DNA of 64,000 nucleotides from Bacteroidaceae bacterium (GCA_900770655.1 CAAGLA010000025.1:1-64000); one strand, 5' to 3'. Positions 6,320 to 15,472 are shown, numbered from the stretch's first letter. A program made the numbers and translations. The notes: a model not told the origin generated them from the sequence alone.

Positions 6320-6361
6320 CATCAGAACAAACAAGAATATTAACCCAAAAACAATACGACT

Positions 6362-7408
6362 ATGAACCTCGACGAAAGAACAAGATTGGACAATGAGAGA
6401 ACTTACGGTTCTGACGACAGAACTGAGTTGGATAACAATTACTCTACAAATTACGAAGATATCGTAAAATCCGATGAATATGTTGGCCCCGATTCAAAAG
6501 GCGGCAACAGATGGAAAACTGTCGCTATTGGCGGTACAGCCGGAATTCTAATGGGTGCTGCTGGAGCCTTTGCCGGAAACGCGGCTCTCAATGGTGCGGG
6601 TACTTTCTCTTCGTCTTCGTCTTCGGAAGAAGAAGATGTCATTACCATTGCCGACGATGAGGATGATCCATCATCTGTAATTAATGTGCAGGCCGAAAAT
6701 GTTGTAATAAACAATGATGTTGAGCCTGAGGTTATAGCAGAACCTGTTCCGGAACCTGTTGTAGAACCAGTTGTAGAGCCTGTGTATGTCTCTCCTGAAG
6801 TGAACGATGATATGTCGTTCAACGATGCCTTTGCGGCAGCCCGTGAAGAGCTTGGCCCCGGCGGTCTCTTTGTATGGCACGGCAATGTATACAATACCTA
6901 CTATGCCGAAGAGTGGAATGCAATGTCTTCGGAGTCTCAGGAGGCTTTTGCCGATTCTGCATCGAACGTGAATATCCCTGTTTATCACAATGTAAATACA
7001 ACAGAAGACTACATTGCATACGCTCCCGATACAGCACAGGATGATATTATGGTAGTTCCCGAGCCCGATGACGATGTGCACATCATAGGCGTTTACGAGG
7101 AGAATATCGATGGACAGAATATGTATATTGGCGAAGTTGAAATGGCCGGCGAGAATGTTGTCCTTGTAGACGGTGACCAAGACGGTCTGTTCGACGTTCT
7201 TATAGCCGATATGGACGGTGACGGTATGATAGCCGACAATGAGTACGTAGATATATCTTCAGACGGCATCTTGGTTTCAGACCTTGCCGGCGGCTCTATT
7301 ATGCCTGACGGTGATACCACAGCATATAACGACACAATGGATTATGATTCTGCCGCTCACTCCGATATGCCCGATTATATGAACGATGCAGACGTTTCAA
7401 TGTGCTGA
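6362..7408 (+). CDS. Acidic membrane protein with RT-motif repeat and EF-hand loop
   Basis: A 348-residue, very acidic protein that I do not recognise as a named family. The N-terminus has three Arg-Thr pairs at exact 7-residue intervals (Thr7, Thr14, Thr21); two are followed by Asp at +3 (RTRLD, RTELD), the context many FHA domains prefer once Thr is phosphorylated. A glycine-zipper hydrophobic segment (about 52-80, GTAGILMGAAGAFAG) suggests one membrane span, so the N-terminus would be cytoplasmic. A Pro/Glu/Val repeat follows (about 120-145). Residues 283-294 match the canonical EF-hand loop DxDxDGxIxxxE (DMDGDGMIADNE). It may be a phosphorylated docking protein for the two FHA proteins of this locus; that role is inference. 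Confidence 0.75.
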   Translation: MNLDERTRLDNERTYGSDDRTELDNNYSTNYEDIVKSDEYVGPDSKGGNRWKTVAIGGTAGILMGAAGAFAGNAALNGAGTFSSSSSSEEEDVITIADDEDDPSSVINVQAENVVINNDVEPEVIAEPVPEPVVEPVVEPVYVSPEVNDDMSFNDAFAAAREELGPGGLFVWHGNVYNTYYAEEWNAMSSESQEAFADSASNVNIPVYHNVNTTEDYIAYAPDTAQDDIMVVPEPDDDVHIIGVYEENIDGQNMYIGEVEMAGENVVLVDGDQDGLFDVLIADMDGDGMIADNEYVDISSDGILVSDLAGGSIMPDGDTTAYNDTMDYDSAAHSDMPDYMNDADVSMC

Positions 7409-7420
7409 TACTAAAATATT

Positions 7421-8143
7421 ATGAAACGAATTTGTACATTTGCTTTCTTAATGATTCTGACAGGCCAGATGCTCTTTGCCCAGAAGACCTATCTGGTTTC
7501 TGTCGGGGTCTGTGACTATCCGGGTACATCGGCCGACTTGAGAATGACTGTCGATGATGCAATAGTAATAGCAAATATATGTAGAAGTAACAGTAACGCA
7601 AGGTATACACTGCTGTTCGACAGTGATGCTACCTGTTCGGCTATAAAGCGAAGTATGTCGTCGCTCTTCTCCCAAGCCGGAAGAAACGACGTGGTAATAC
7701 TTTTCTTCAGCGGTCACGGAACCCCCGAAGGTCTTGTTGCCTATGATGGCATTGTAACATACGAAGAGATAAGAAACGTCTTTTCTGCCTGTGCTTGTAC
7801 CAATAAGATGGTCTTTGCCGACGCCTGCTATGCGGGGCGCCTAAGGGTTTCGGGCGGAAGAGGCAATTCGCATTCCGGTGGCAGCGACCAGAATGTCCTC
7901 TTTTTCCTTTCGTCGCGTAGCGATGAAACCTCGCTCGAGGTTCCCGGAATGAGCAACGGCCTTTTTACAGCCTATCTTGAACGAGGGTTGCGAGGCGGTG
8001 CCGACAGCAACCGTAACCGCATTATAACAGCCAGAGAACTTTTCGACTTCGTGAGCAGCGGAGTGAGAACCCGTTCGGGCGATAGGCAACACCCTGTGAT
8101 GTGGGGAAATTTCAGTGATAATATGCCTGTAATAAAATGGTAA
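7421..8143 (+). CDS. Exported caspase-like cysteine protease (peptidase C14)
   Basis: A 240-residue metacaspase-type protease. A signal peptide (about 1-20, ending LFAQ) predicts export to the periplasm or outer membrane face. The catalytic dyad is in place: His99 in FFSGHG and Cys136 in DACYAG. The mature chain is little more than the caspase fold. It starts 12 bp after the acidic protein and overlaps the next FHA gene, so it is in one operon with phospho-signalling genes. Caspase-like proteases in bacteria act in regulated proteolysis and cell-death systems. Export is unusual for a defence caspase, which normally stays in the cytoplasm. Substrate unknown. Confidence 0.88.
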   Translation: MKRICTFAFLMILTGQMLFAQKTYLVSVGVCDYPGTSADLRMTVDDAIVIANICRSNSNARYTLLFDSDATCSAIKRSMSSLFSQAGRNDVVILFFSGHGTPEGLVAYDGIVTYEEIRNVFSACACTNKMVFADACYAGRLRVSGGRGNSHSGGSDQNVLFFLSSRSDETSLEVPGMSNGLFTAYLERGLRGGADSNRNRIITARELFDFVSSGVRTRSGDRQHPVMWGNFSDNMPVIKW

Positions 8144-8676
8144 ATAATATGGCAGATAATATAAATGGAGTTGAGACAATAATTGTCAAGTGTCCAAATT
8201 GCGGCAAGAAACTTTTTATAAAGCTGGTAAAGAACTTTGCCGGCCAATACCTTGCTTGCCCTTCCTGTGGCAAAAAAACTCTTTTCGAAGAGTTTGAAAG
8301 AGTAGAAAAAGTAGATAACGCCGATGTACGCACAAAGTTACCCGACCAAAAGGCCGGTACCCCGGTGCTTATAGACGATACAACCGGCAGTGAGTACAAA
8401 CTTAATGTTGGTGTAAACAGCGTTGGCCGCGATGCCAAGAGCTGCAATGCCGACATTAGAATAGTAACAAGTGATTTCAGCATCAGCCGTATGCACGCCT
8501 ATATAAGTGTGTACCAGACACAAGCCGGCAGCGTGCGTTGCGGAATATCGAACGCTGAGAATAAGTTTCCTACACTTGTCAATGGTGAAAAGGTTGAGAA
8601 AGATGATGTGATTTCTATAAAGCCCGGCGACAAGATAACAATGGCCGGCAGTGATTTTCATATAGAGATAAAATAA
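8137..8676 (+). CDS. Zinc-ribbon/FHA-domain protein
   Basis: A 179-residue cytoplasmic protein. The N-terminus has a zinc finger with CPNC and CPSC pairs (about residues 18-45); the C-terminal 90 residues form an FHA domain with VGRDAKSC, the SISRMHAYI core and the LVNGEKV turn. It overlaps the caspase stop by 7 nt; a second Met at 8149 is an alternative start. Domain order is reversed relative to the FHA protein at 5522, and there is no membrane segment. It probably binds a phosphothreonine produced by an unseen kinase and removed by the phosphatase encoded next. Confidence 0.88.
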   Translation: MVNNMADNINGVETIIVKCPNCGKKLFIKLVKNFAGQYLACPSCGKKTLFEEFERVEKVDNADVRTKLPDQKAGTPVLIDDTTGSEYKLNVGVNSVGRDAKSCNADIRIVTSDFSISRMHAYISVYQTQAGSVRCGISNAENKFPTLVNGEKVEKDDVISIKPGDKITMAGSDFHIEIK

Positions 8677-8693
8677 CTTAAACAGCAATAGAG

Positions 8694-10439
8694 ATGAAGT
8701 ATAAGTTAAGAGTGCTGAGTATGCACGAGATGGGGCAGCGTACCAACCAAGAGGATTATATGTATCCTGCTCCCGGTATGGCAACCGACAACGACCGCTG
8801 TTTTGTGTTGTGTGACGGTATGGGCGGTCACGATTCGGGTGAGGTGGCAAGCCAAGCTGTTTGTAACGCAATGGGGAATTATGTGAAAGAGCATTCTTCC
8901 CCCGATGATGTCTTTACACCCGAACAACTCGCCGATGCCGTTTCGGCAGCCTATGATGCTCTCGATGCCCGTGACACGCACGCTGTAAAGAAGATGGGTA
9001 CAACAATGACCTTTGCCTGCTTTAATGCCGGAGGTTGTCTTGTTGCACATATGGGCGATAGCCGTGTGTACCATTTGCGCCCTTCTATGGGTATCCTTTT
9101 TGAGACACGCGACCACTCGTTGGTAAATGACCTTATAAAAGTTGGCGAACTCACCGAAGAGACCGCAAAGGATTTCGGGCAGAAGAATGTAATCACACGC
9201 TGTTTGCAGCCCAATACAGAGCGTCGCAGCCGTGCCGATGTCCGTGAGATAACAGATATTCGTCCCGGCGACTACTTCTTTATGTGCAGCGATGGTGTCA
9301 ACGAGGTAATGGAGAGCAAGCATATAGAAAATGTCATTCTCGACAAAACCTACAGCGACGAGGAGAAGTTGCAGATAATAATCAACAGTACGGTTGAGGC
9401 GCGTGACAACCACACTGCTTTCCTCATTCACGTGCTCGATGTGAGCGGTGCAGTGCCGGTTACTCCCGTACAGTACAGCAATGCAGAACCGGTGCACAAG
9501 CAAGCTGCTTTCACTCCCGCAGCACCTTTGCAGCAAGAGTCGCCCAAGAAATCAATGTCGGGCTTCTATATAGGTGTGGCAGTTGCGGCAGTTCTGCTTT
9601 CCGGAGTCATTGGCTATTTCCTTGCAGGGGGTGGTGACGATGATAGCAAGTCGCCGCGCAAAGAGAACGTATCGGCTGAAAGAGACCTTGTGGAAGATGT
9701 TGTCTCTTCTACCACCTCAAGACCAAACGCCACACTGGAGGAATATGAAGATGATGAGACCGCAAACTATCCTGTACCCAAACAGGTTGGTTCTAAATAT
9801 GTATTTATGGACAAAAACGGCAACTATGTCTTTCAAAAGAAGTTTGACTACGCTGGACGTTTTAGTGCTTGTGGTTTGGCTTTGGTAAAGATTGGTGACA
9901 AGTATGGTTATATAGACATTAACGGTGAAACGGTGATAGAATGTGTGTATGACCAAGCCGATTCTTTTGTTAATGACCAAGCAATTGTAGAGCGCGACGG
10001 TAATGTTTATATCATCGATGTTCACGGCAAAGAGACGCTTCAACGAGCGGCAGAGCCCGGTGCGTCAACATTACAGTCAATTGCTAATGGTGGTTCTGCT
10101 TCCGCTTTGCAAGGTGCTATAGCTAATTCGGCTGATAGTGAAATACCTGTCGAAGGGCATAGCGCCGGTAAACCTGAGAAACCAAACGAACAGGGTGCTG
10201 GGCAAGGTGGGCAACCTCAGAATCCAACAACTTCTGCATTAACAGATTATTTTAATGGAAATCGAACTCTAACAAACGAGACTGTGGAACAGCAGAATGC
10301 TCAGGATAGAAAAGAAGAAAATTCTGTTAACACCACAAATAATGCTAATACTGCTAACCGTGTTGGCGAAACAGGTACCACTCTCACAGAAACAGGCGTT
10401 GTTAATGTGGTTGGTGAGGATGGAAATCCAGTACAATAA
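8694..10439 (+). CDS. PP2C-family Ser/Thr phosphatase with membrane segment and WG repeats
   Basis: A 581-residue protein. Residues 1-250 are a PP2C phosphatase with all metal-binding motifs: NQED, DGMGGH, GDSRVYH, CSDGVNEVM and DNHTAFL. A single membrane span (about 290-312, GVAVAAVLLSGVIGYFLAGGG) follows. The outer part has WG-type repeats (about 362-452; YGYIDINGE is the clearest) and then a 110-residue Asn/Gln/Thr-rich tail. The layout puts the phosphatase in the cytoplasm and a ligand-binding-like repeat outside. It would reverse threonine phosphorylation read by the two FHA proteins. It ends the operon; a strong terminator follows. Confidence 0.9.
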   Translation: MKYKLRVLSMHEMGQRTNQEDYMYPAPGMATDNDRCFVLCDGMGGHDSGEVASQAVCNAMGNYVKEHSSPDDVFTPEQLADAVSAAYDALDARDTHAVKKMGTTMTFACFNAGGCLVAHMGDSRVYHLRPSMGILFETRDHSLVNDLIKVGELTEETAKDFGQKNVITRCLQPNTERRSRADVREITDIRPGDYFFMCSDGVNEVMESKHIENVILDKTYSDEEKLQIIINSTVEARDNHTAFLIHVLDVSGAVPVTPVQYSNAEPVHKQAAFTPAAPLQQESPKKSMSGFYIGVAVAAVLLSGVIGYFLAGGGDDDSKSPRKENVSAERDLVEDVVSSTTSRPNATLEEYEDDETANYPVPKQVGSKYVFMDKNGNYVFQKKFDYAGRFSACGLALVKIGDKYGYIDINGETVIECVYDQADSFVNDQAIVERDGNVYIIDVHGKETLQRAAEPGASTLQSIANGGSASALQGAIANSADSEIPVEGHSAGKPEKPNEQGAGQGGQPQNPTTSALTDYFNGNRTLTNETVEQQNAQDRKEENSVNTTNNANTANRVGETGTTLTETGVVNVVGEDGNPVQ

Positions 10440-10467
10440 TTGATAACATTAAATTTTAATATGTAAG

Positions 10468-10510
10468 AGGCCGAGCCAAAATTTACTTTTGACCCGGCCT
10501 CAATTTTTTA
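10468..10510 (+). terminator. Terminator after the PP2C gene
   Basis: The stem GAGGCCG/CGGCCTC with further imperfect pairing is followed by AATTTTTT. The next 180 bp to the following gene are AT-rich; no exact consensus promoter was seen there. Confidence 0.8.
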
Positions 10511-10695
10511 TATAACGGAGTGCTGTTGCTTTTCAAACATTTCTTTTATTTTAAATATCTTTTATTCATTTTCGGGTAGATTAAAAAAACGCTGCGGATT
10601 CAAAAAACACCCCTTTTTTTTTGAATATAATACTTATTTGTTTTATTTTGCAAATTGGTATATTATATTGTGTTATCTGCTATTAAATATTGCTT

Positions 10696-13600
10696 ATGAA
10701 AAAGTATATACTTTCGTCGCTTTTGATTCTGCTATCTATATCGCTCTCTAATGCGCAGGAGTGGGTGGCGACACTTAACACATCAAACGGCTTGCCCGGT
10801 GTCAGTGAATCTTTCTTTTCGAAAGAATACTATCGCTATACATCCCCGCAGTTTACTCCGGGAGTGGCGGTAGACCGCATTAGAATTACGGTAACAAATA
10901 CTATTACAGATGAAGCCATAAATGGCAACAACAAGTTCTTTGCTTTGTCGGAACTCATTATCTACGATGGCGATGGCAATGAGGTTGATTACATTGCATA
11001 CTCTAATGCCGACCATAATTCTCTTGGGTATGTCCCGGATGGCGGTGGCTTGGAGGCGCTAAGCGATAACGACTTGGAAACATACTTCCATTCATTGTGG
11101 CAGGTTCCGGGCGTGCCGGAATATCACTATCTGGAACTATCTCTCGACCGCAGCCTAGAAACGTTCAGTGTAGAGTGGACAACAAGGTTGGGGGTTGAAA
11201 AGAATAGTCCAACAGCAGTCGGTATTACTCTTGGAACGGAATATGACCCCGATGCAATAGCCGGTGGCTTTGAGCTTGGCGCTTCTCTTTCTGCCGAAGA
11301 GGAACTATTTACCGAATCGCAACTGCTTGTACTTCGCAGTAATGCTGTGAAGTCATTTACATCGGACAATGGCAGCACATTCTCAGGCAGCGGTCCTTTG
11401 TATATGCTTTATGCCGAAGAGGGAGACGTTGAGGCTACATCGAAGAATCTTATGCAGCTTGTTCCTGTGAGTGGCGGCCGCTATCTTCTGTATTGGCCGC
11501 GTTCGGGCAAGTTCCTTGCCAATTCAATGGCTAGCTACAACGGCAAGAACGGTTGGCAATACAGCACATCCGATTTTCTCTCTGCGGCCGAGGTTAAACT
11601 TAAGTCTGTCGATGGCGGTTTCTTTGAAATTGAGTACGACGGAACATATTTAGGTAGCGCTATTACTGTTTATGTGGGCGCCGAAATGCGCGATGGCGTA
11701 AATTCTAAAATGAAAATCTTTACCCTCGAACATAAGAATTACCTCGAAAACGGTATATACGATAAAGGCTACTCTTTGCCTATAGCATTCAACTGGTCTA
11801 TATACAAGGCAAATGTTTCGGCCGAAACGGTAAGTAGCCTTTCTGTAGAATTCCCGCAACTTGCTGCTGCCTATCTGCAACCGTTCATTACTAAGGCCGA
11901 AGGCTATCTTAGGGTCTACGGCGACCATAGCGGTTTTTGTACAAACGGCGAGAATACCGCATTAAACGAGGCTATTGAGAATACAAGGCAGGCTATGGAA
12001 AGTGTCGATAATATAGAGGCTGTAGGAAATGCCGAACAGGCTATTATGCAGGCGTTATCCCGCTATATGTCGGCCGGCTTGGGTAAATATGAGAGCCGCA
12101 TAAAAAGTTTGCTGACAACAGAGCGTTTCTCTTCCTTCCCCTATACGCCGGGAACATACCCCGAAACATCGAAAACTATGCTCGAAGGGCTGCTTTCTAC
12201 TATTTCGGCGGCAAAGTCAAATGCCGGTGTCTACTCAGCCGAAGAGTATGAAGCGCTATATTCGCAACTCGAAAATGATATAGCCAATTTCAAAGCTACA
12301 AAGATAGAAGATGCAGCCGGAGGTGAAGAGCCCGAAGAGAGTACTCCCGAACTTGTAGAAGGTGAAGTGGTCTTTGTATATCTTAAGAACGGAAATATTG
12401 ATGCATATATTCTTTCATCGCTCGACGGAAACTATTACGAGGAAAACGGAACACTATATTTCCCAATAGCAGAAGACGAGCTCGTATCGTACACAAGCGA
12501 GGAATATGACAGCTGTTCGTTTGTCTTCCCTCTTTTGCCCGAAATGACCTCGTTCAAGTTCAACAACAAGTATAACCCGAATTTGAATGTCGATGCAGAA
12601 GCCCAGACTATAGAAAGCGATATTTATTTCAGCCTCAATGCTATTGGCAAGTGGCTCACAGCAAGTTTCCAGTTGAGCGATGACAGAGCTGTGGCTTTCG
12701 TAGATACCGTTCTTCAGGTGAGCAAGGTTACACGCCAGAGCTTCGATAGCAAGGTTACATACAATGTTACATATCCCGGCTACAATATTGTGGAGCGCGT
12801 TAAGGTTCAAGATGAATTGTGGACCACTCCTGTAGCAGACAGCGACACTGTAGAGGTGCAGCTCACTGCCGATATGCTGTCGACCAACAAGCCTTCGCAA
12901 GAGACAAACGAAGGGCTGGAGAATCTGCTCGATAACGACCCCTATACTATATTCCATTCTACTTGGGGAACAGCGAACAATGCAACGGTTAATCTGAATA
13001 CCTATATTCAAGTAGATCTTAAAGAATCTGTAGATAATATTCAGCTCTATTATAAATGCAGGCCGGGTAGTGGCTACAACCCGCTTGTATGGGAGGTTTA
13101 TGCAAGCAACGAAGGCGAGGAGTGGACTCTTGTGCGTACTATTTCTGCAACAGATGACAATATGCCCACGGGTGGTGTCGGGCAGGAATACCGTTCGCCG
13201 ACAATAGCTCTTGGCGGCAGCTATTCGAAACTGAGAATTCTGCAAACAAGCGGTGAGTACTCAAAGAACCACTTTGTTCTGTCGGAACTTCGCTTATACA
13301 AGGTCCTTTTGGGCAGTACAACCGAAGAACCGGAAAAGATACAGGATGCCGTTTACGAAAACCGTTACAGGCCTTTCGGTAGAGAATACAATATTCATAT
13401 CGACTGGCTCACAGACAATGCGGCTTCTGTGCCTCGCATTGATATAGATATTGAGGACGGTCTGTTCGTGACTAGCAAAAATTACTATCTCAATGCAAAA
13501 TTCCGCATCACAGGTTATGGCGTTTACGAGAACTTCGAAGACTCTGTGCAGATAAAGGGCCGCGGTAACTCGACGTGGGGCGGATATGGCCACAAGAATC

Positions 13601-15396
13601 CCTATCGTTTGAAGTTTGCCGAAAAGGTTAAGCCTTTCGGTCTCACAAAGGGTAAGAGCTGGGTATTGCTTGCCAATGCACAGCAAGGCTCACTTATGGC
13701 AAATGCAATATCTATGAAGATAGGTCAGCTTACAGGTACAGAATATGTAAACCATATAATACCGGTAGAACTCTATATCAATGGCGTGTATCAGGGCAGC
13801 TATATGTTTACCGAAAAGGTAGGTATGGCAAACAACAGCGTGGATATTGATGAGGCTCTTGGATATCTGCTTGAACTCGATACATATTCCAGCGCCGATG
13901 AACCTATATTCAGAACCGGTGTTTATACATTGCCTGTAAAGATTAGCGAGCCCGACCTTGAGGACCTCCCCGACACAGAGGCCGCTACACGTGTTGAAAA
14001 GATTCAGAACGATATCAGGACAATGTCTAACGTTGTCTTCAATGGCGGTGATATTGAATCGGTACTCGATATGCAGGCTCTGGCGCGTTTCTACCTTGCC
14101 AACGACCTTTCGTTGAACCAAGAGATTAATCACCCGAAGAGTACATTCCTGTTTATGGACGAAAGTGAAGAGAATCCGCGCCTTAAGTTCGGCCCTATTT
14201 GGGACTTCGACTGGGGATTCGGCTATGAGAGCGGTAAATCCTACTGTTACAACGGTGCGACATCGAGTGTTATAAGCAATAGTATGGAAGCTGCTGCATT
14301 CTGGCAGGATATAACAAATAACGAAACCTTCCGCAAGCATTACTATATGGTATGGACCGAATTCCTGCAGAACAACTCAATGGACGAACTGTTGGAGTAT
14401 ATAGACAGCTACTATAATTTTGCCAAGAACTCGTTCCAGAACAACTACAATTATGGCCATACAAACTTTACCGAAAGTGATGCCCAGCGTGCAAAGCAGT
14501 GGCTGCAGGCACGCCGTAATTATCTTGTAGGCAACCTAACAGAATATAATATAGATGAATTGCTTCACCCGCTTCCGGGCGATGTGAACTGCAACGACTT
14601 TGTTACCGTGCACGACGCCGCGTTGGTTGTGGCGCACCTGAACAGCAGTACGCACCCGTCATTCAATGCTGTGAAGGCCGATTACGACAATAGCGGTGAA
14701 ATAACTCTCGACGATGCCGATGCTGTAGCAAATCTTGTCCTTGCGAGTGAATTGCCGTCGCCAATGTATTGGTACACAACTCCTGAGGCTGTAGGCAACC
14801 TCTATGCTGCCGATGTGGAATTTGAACTTGGTACAGATGTTGTATTCCCTGTCAATATTCTTAGCTACAATGCCGAAGGCTACTCGGCGCTGCAGTTCGA
14901 TGTAAAGGTTCCGGACGGGCTATTTGTATACGATATTACTCCCGGCGATGTACTCGACGGATATAACTTCAGCTGGTCTCAACTAGATATGAACACCTAC
15001 AGGGCTGTTCTCTATTCCAATGAGAATAACGTCATCAATACAGGCGATAATATTCTCTTTAATATAACTGCCGGCCTTATGTCGGTTGTTGAAGAGGGGT
15101 TGTGTAGTGTAAATATAAGCAATATTTATGCTGTGAACGGTGAGAATAACGAGTGTCGTATGGACAATATAGCCATTGGCTTTGGCCAGACAACAGGTAT
15201 TGGCAATAACATTGCGACAGTCTCAATAAAGGGTGGCAACTGCATTACCATAACTGCTCTTGAGGCGCACAATGTTGAAATATACAGTGTCGACGGTCGT
15301 CTGGTACGTAGCGTGAATGTTGAAGAGGGTACAACCCGCATTTCACTGCCGGCCGGTCTCTATGTGGTAGATGGCTGTAAAGTGTTGGTTTATTAA
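10696..15396 (+). CDS. Giant secreted CotH-domain protein with discoidin, cohesin-like and dockerin-like modules
   Basis: A 1566-residue secreted protein with a signal peptide (LLILLSISLSNAQ). Modules in order: F5/8 type C-like (about 48-158), an unassigned helical middle part, a second F5/8 type C module (718-871), a CotH kinase-like domain (915-1185) with GRGNSTWGG and PIWDFDWGFG, a dockerin-like Ca2+ repeat (1288-1355, GDVNCNDFVTVHDAA and DYDNSGEITLDDAD), a cohesin-like fold (1368-1491), and a tail (EIYSVDGRLV...LPAGLYVVDG) like a type IX secretion sorting domain. CotH proteins are atypical protein kinases of cell surfaces; its substrate here is unknown. I start at the ATG at 10696; a TTG two codons upstream is less likely. 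Confidence 0.85.
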   Translation: MKKYILSSLLILLSISLSNAQEWVATLNTSNGLPGVSESFFSKEYYRYTSPQFTPGVAVDRIRITVTNTITDEAINGNNKFFALSELIIYDGDGNEVDYIAYSNADHNSLGYVPDGGGLEALSDNDLETYFHSLWQVPGVPEYHYLELSLDRSLETFSVEWTTRLGVEKNSPTAVGITLGTEYDPDAIAGGFELGASLSAEEELFTESQLLVLRSNAVKSFTSDNGSTFSGSGPLYMLYAEEGDVEATSKNLMQLVPVSGGRYLLYWPRSGKFLANSMASYNGKNGWQYSTSDFLSAAEVKLKSVDGGFFEIEYDGTYLGSAITVYVGAEMRDGVNSKMKIFTLEHKNYLENGIYDKGYSLPIAFNWSIYKANVSAETVSSLSVEFPQLAAAYLQPFITKAEGYLRVYGDHSGFCTNGENTALNEAIENTRQAMESVDNIEAVGNAEQAIMQALSRYMSAGLGKYESRIKSLLTTERFSSFPYTPGTYPETSKTMLEGLLSTISAAKSNAGVYSAEEYEALYSQLENDIANFKATKIEDAAGGEEPEESTPELVEGEVVFVYLKNGNIDAYILSSLDGNYYEENGTLYFPIAEDELVSYTSEEYDSCSFVFPLLPEMTSFKFNNKYNPNLNVDAEAQTIESDIYFSLNAIGKWLTASFQLSDDRAVAFVDTVLQVSKVTRQSFDSKVTYNVTYPGYNIVERVKVQDELWTTPVADSDTVEVQLTADMLSTNKPSQETNEGLENLLDNDPYTIFHSTWGTANNATVNLNTYIQVDLKESVDNIQLYYKCRPGSGYNPLVWEVYASNEGEEWTLVRTISATDDNMPTGGVGQEYRSPTIALGGSYSKLRILQTSGEYSKNHFVLSELRLYKVLLGSTTEEPEKIQDAVYENRYRPFGREYNIHIDWLTDNAASVPRIDIDIEDGLFVTSKNYYLNAKFRITGYGVYENFEDSVQIKGRGNSTWGGYGHKNPYRLKFAEKVKPFGLTKGKSWVLLANAQQGSLMANAISMKIGQLTGTEYVNHIIPVELYINGVYQGSYMFTEKVGMANNSVDIDEALGYLLELDTYSSADEPIFRTGVYTLPVKISEPDLEDLPDTEAATRVEKIQNDIRTMSNVVFNGGDIESVLDMQALARFYLANDLSLNQEINHPKSTFLFMDESEENPRLKFGPIWDFDWGFGYESGKSYCYNGATSSVISNSMEAAAFWQDITNNETFRKHYYMVWTEFLQNNSMDELLEYIDSYYNFAKNSFQNNYNYGHTNFTESDAQRAKQWLQARRNYLVGNLTEYNIDELLHPLPGDVNCNDFVTVHDAALVVAHLNSSTHPSFNAVKADYDNSGEITLDDADAVANLVLASELPSPMYWYTTPEAVGNLYAADVEFELGTDVVFPVNILSYNAEGYSALQFDVKVPDGLFVYDITPGDVLDGYNFSWSQLDMNTYRAVLYSNENNVINTGDNILFNITAGLMSVVEEGLCSVNISNIYAVNGENNECRMDNIAIGFGQTTGIGNNIATVSIKGGNCITITALEAHNVEIYSVDGRLVRSVNVEEGTTRISLPAGLYVVDGCKVLVY

Positions 15397-15410
15397 TAGA
15401 ACAGTTCATA

Positions 15411-15454
15411 CATACAAAAATCCGGCACCCTGCAGGGTGCCGGATTTTTGTATG
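15411..15454. terminator. Perfect 44-bp palindromic bidirectional terminator
   Basis: The 44 bases equal their reverse complement: a GC-rich core (CCGGCACCCTGCAGGGTGCC) flanked by A5 and T5 runs and CATAC/GTATG. It serves both the CotH gene and the convergent peptidase gene. Confidence 0.9.
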
Positions 15455-15472
15455 TGTTCTATGTAAAGATGT

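Noticed and set aside
8706..9536. A 276-codon open frame on the - strand
   Set aside because: It is antisense to the PP2C catalytic domain with all metal motifs in place; no promoter or domain supports it.
5148..10439. Type VI secretion threonine-phosphorylation pathway
   Set aside because: FHA and PP2C fit, but no Tss structural gene or PpkA-like kinase is in the window.
13690..14340. Long - strand frames inside the CotH gene
   Set aside because: They are antisense to conserved CotH motifs and contain no recognisable features.
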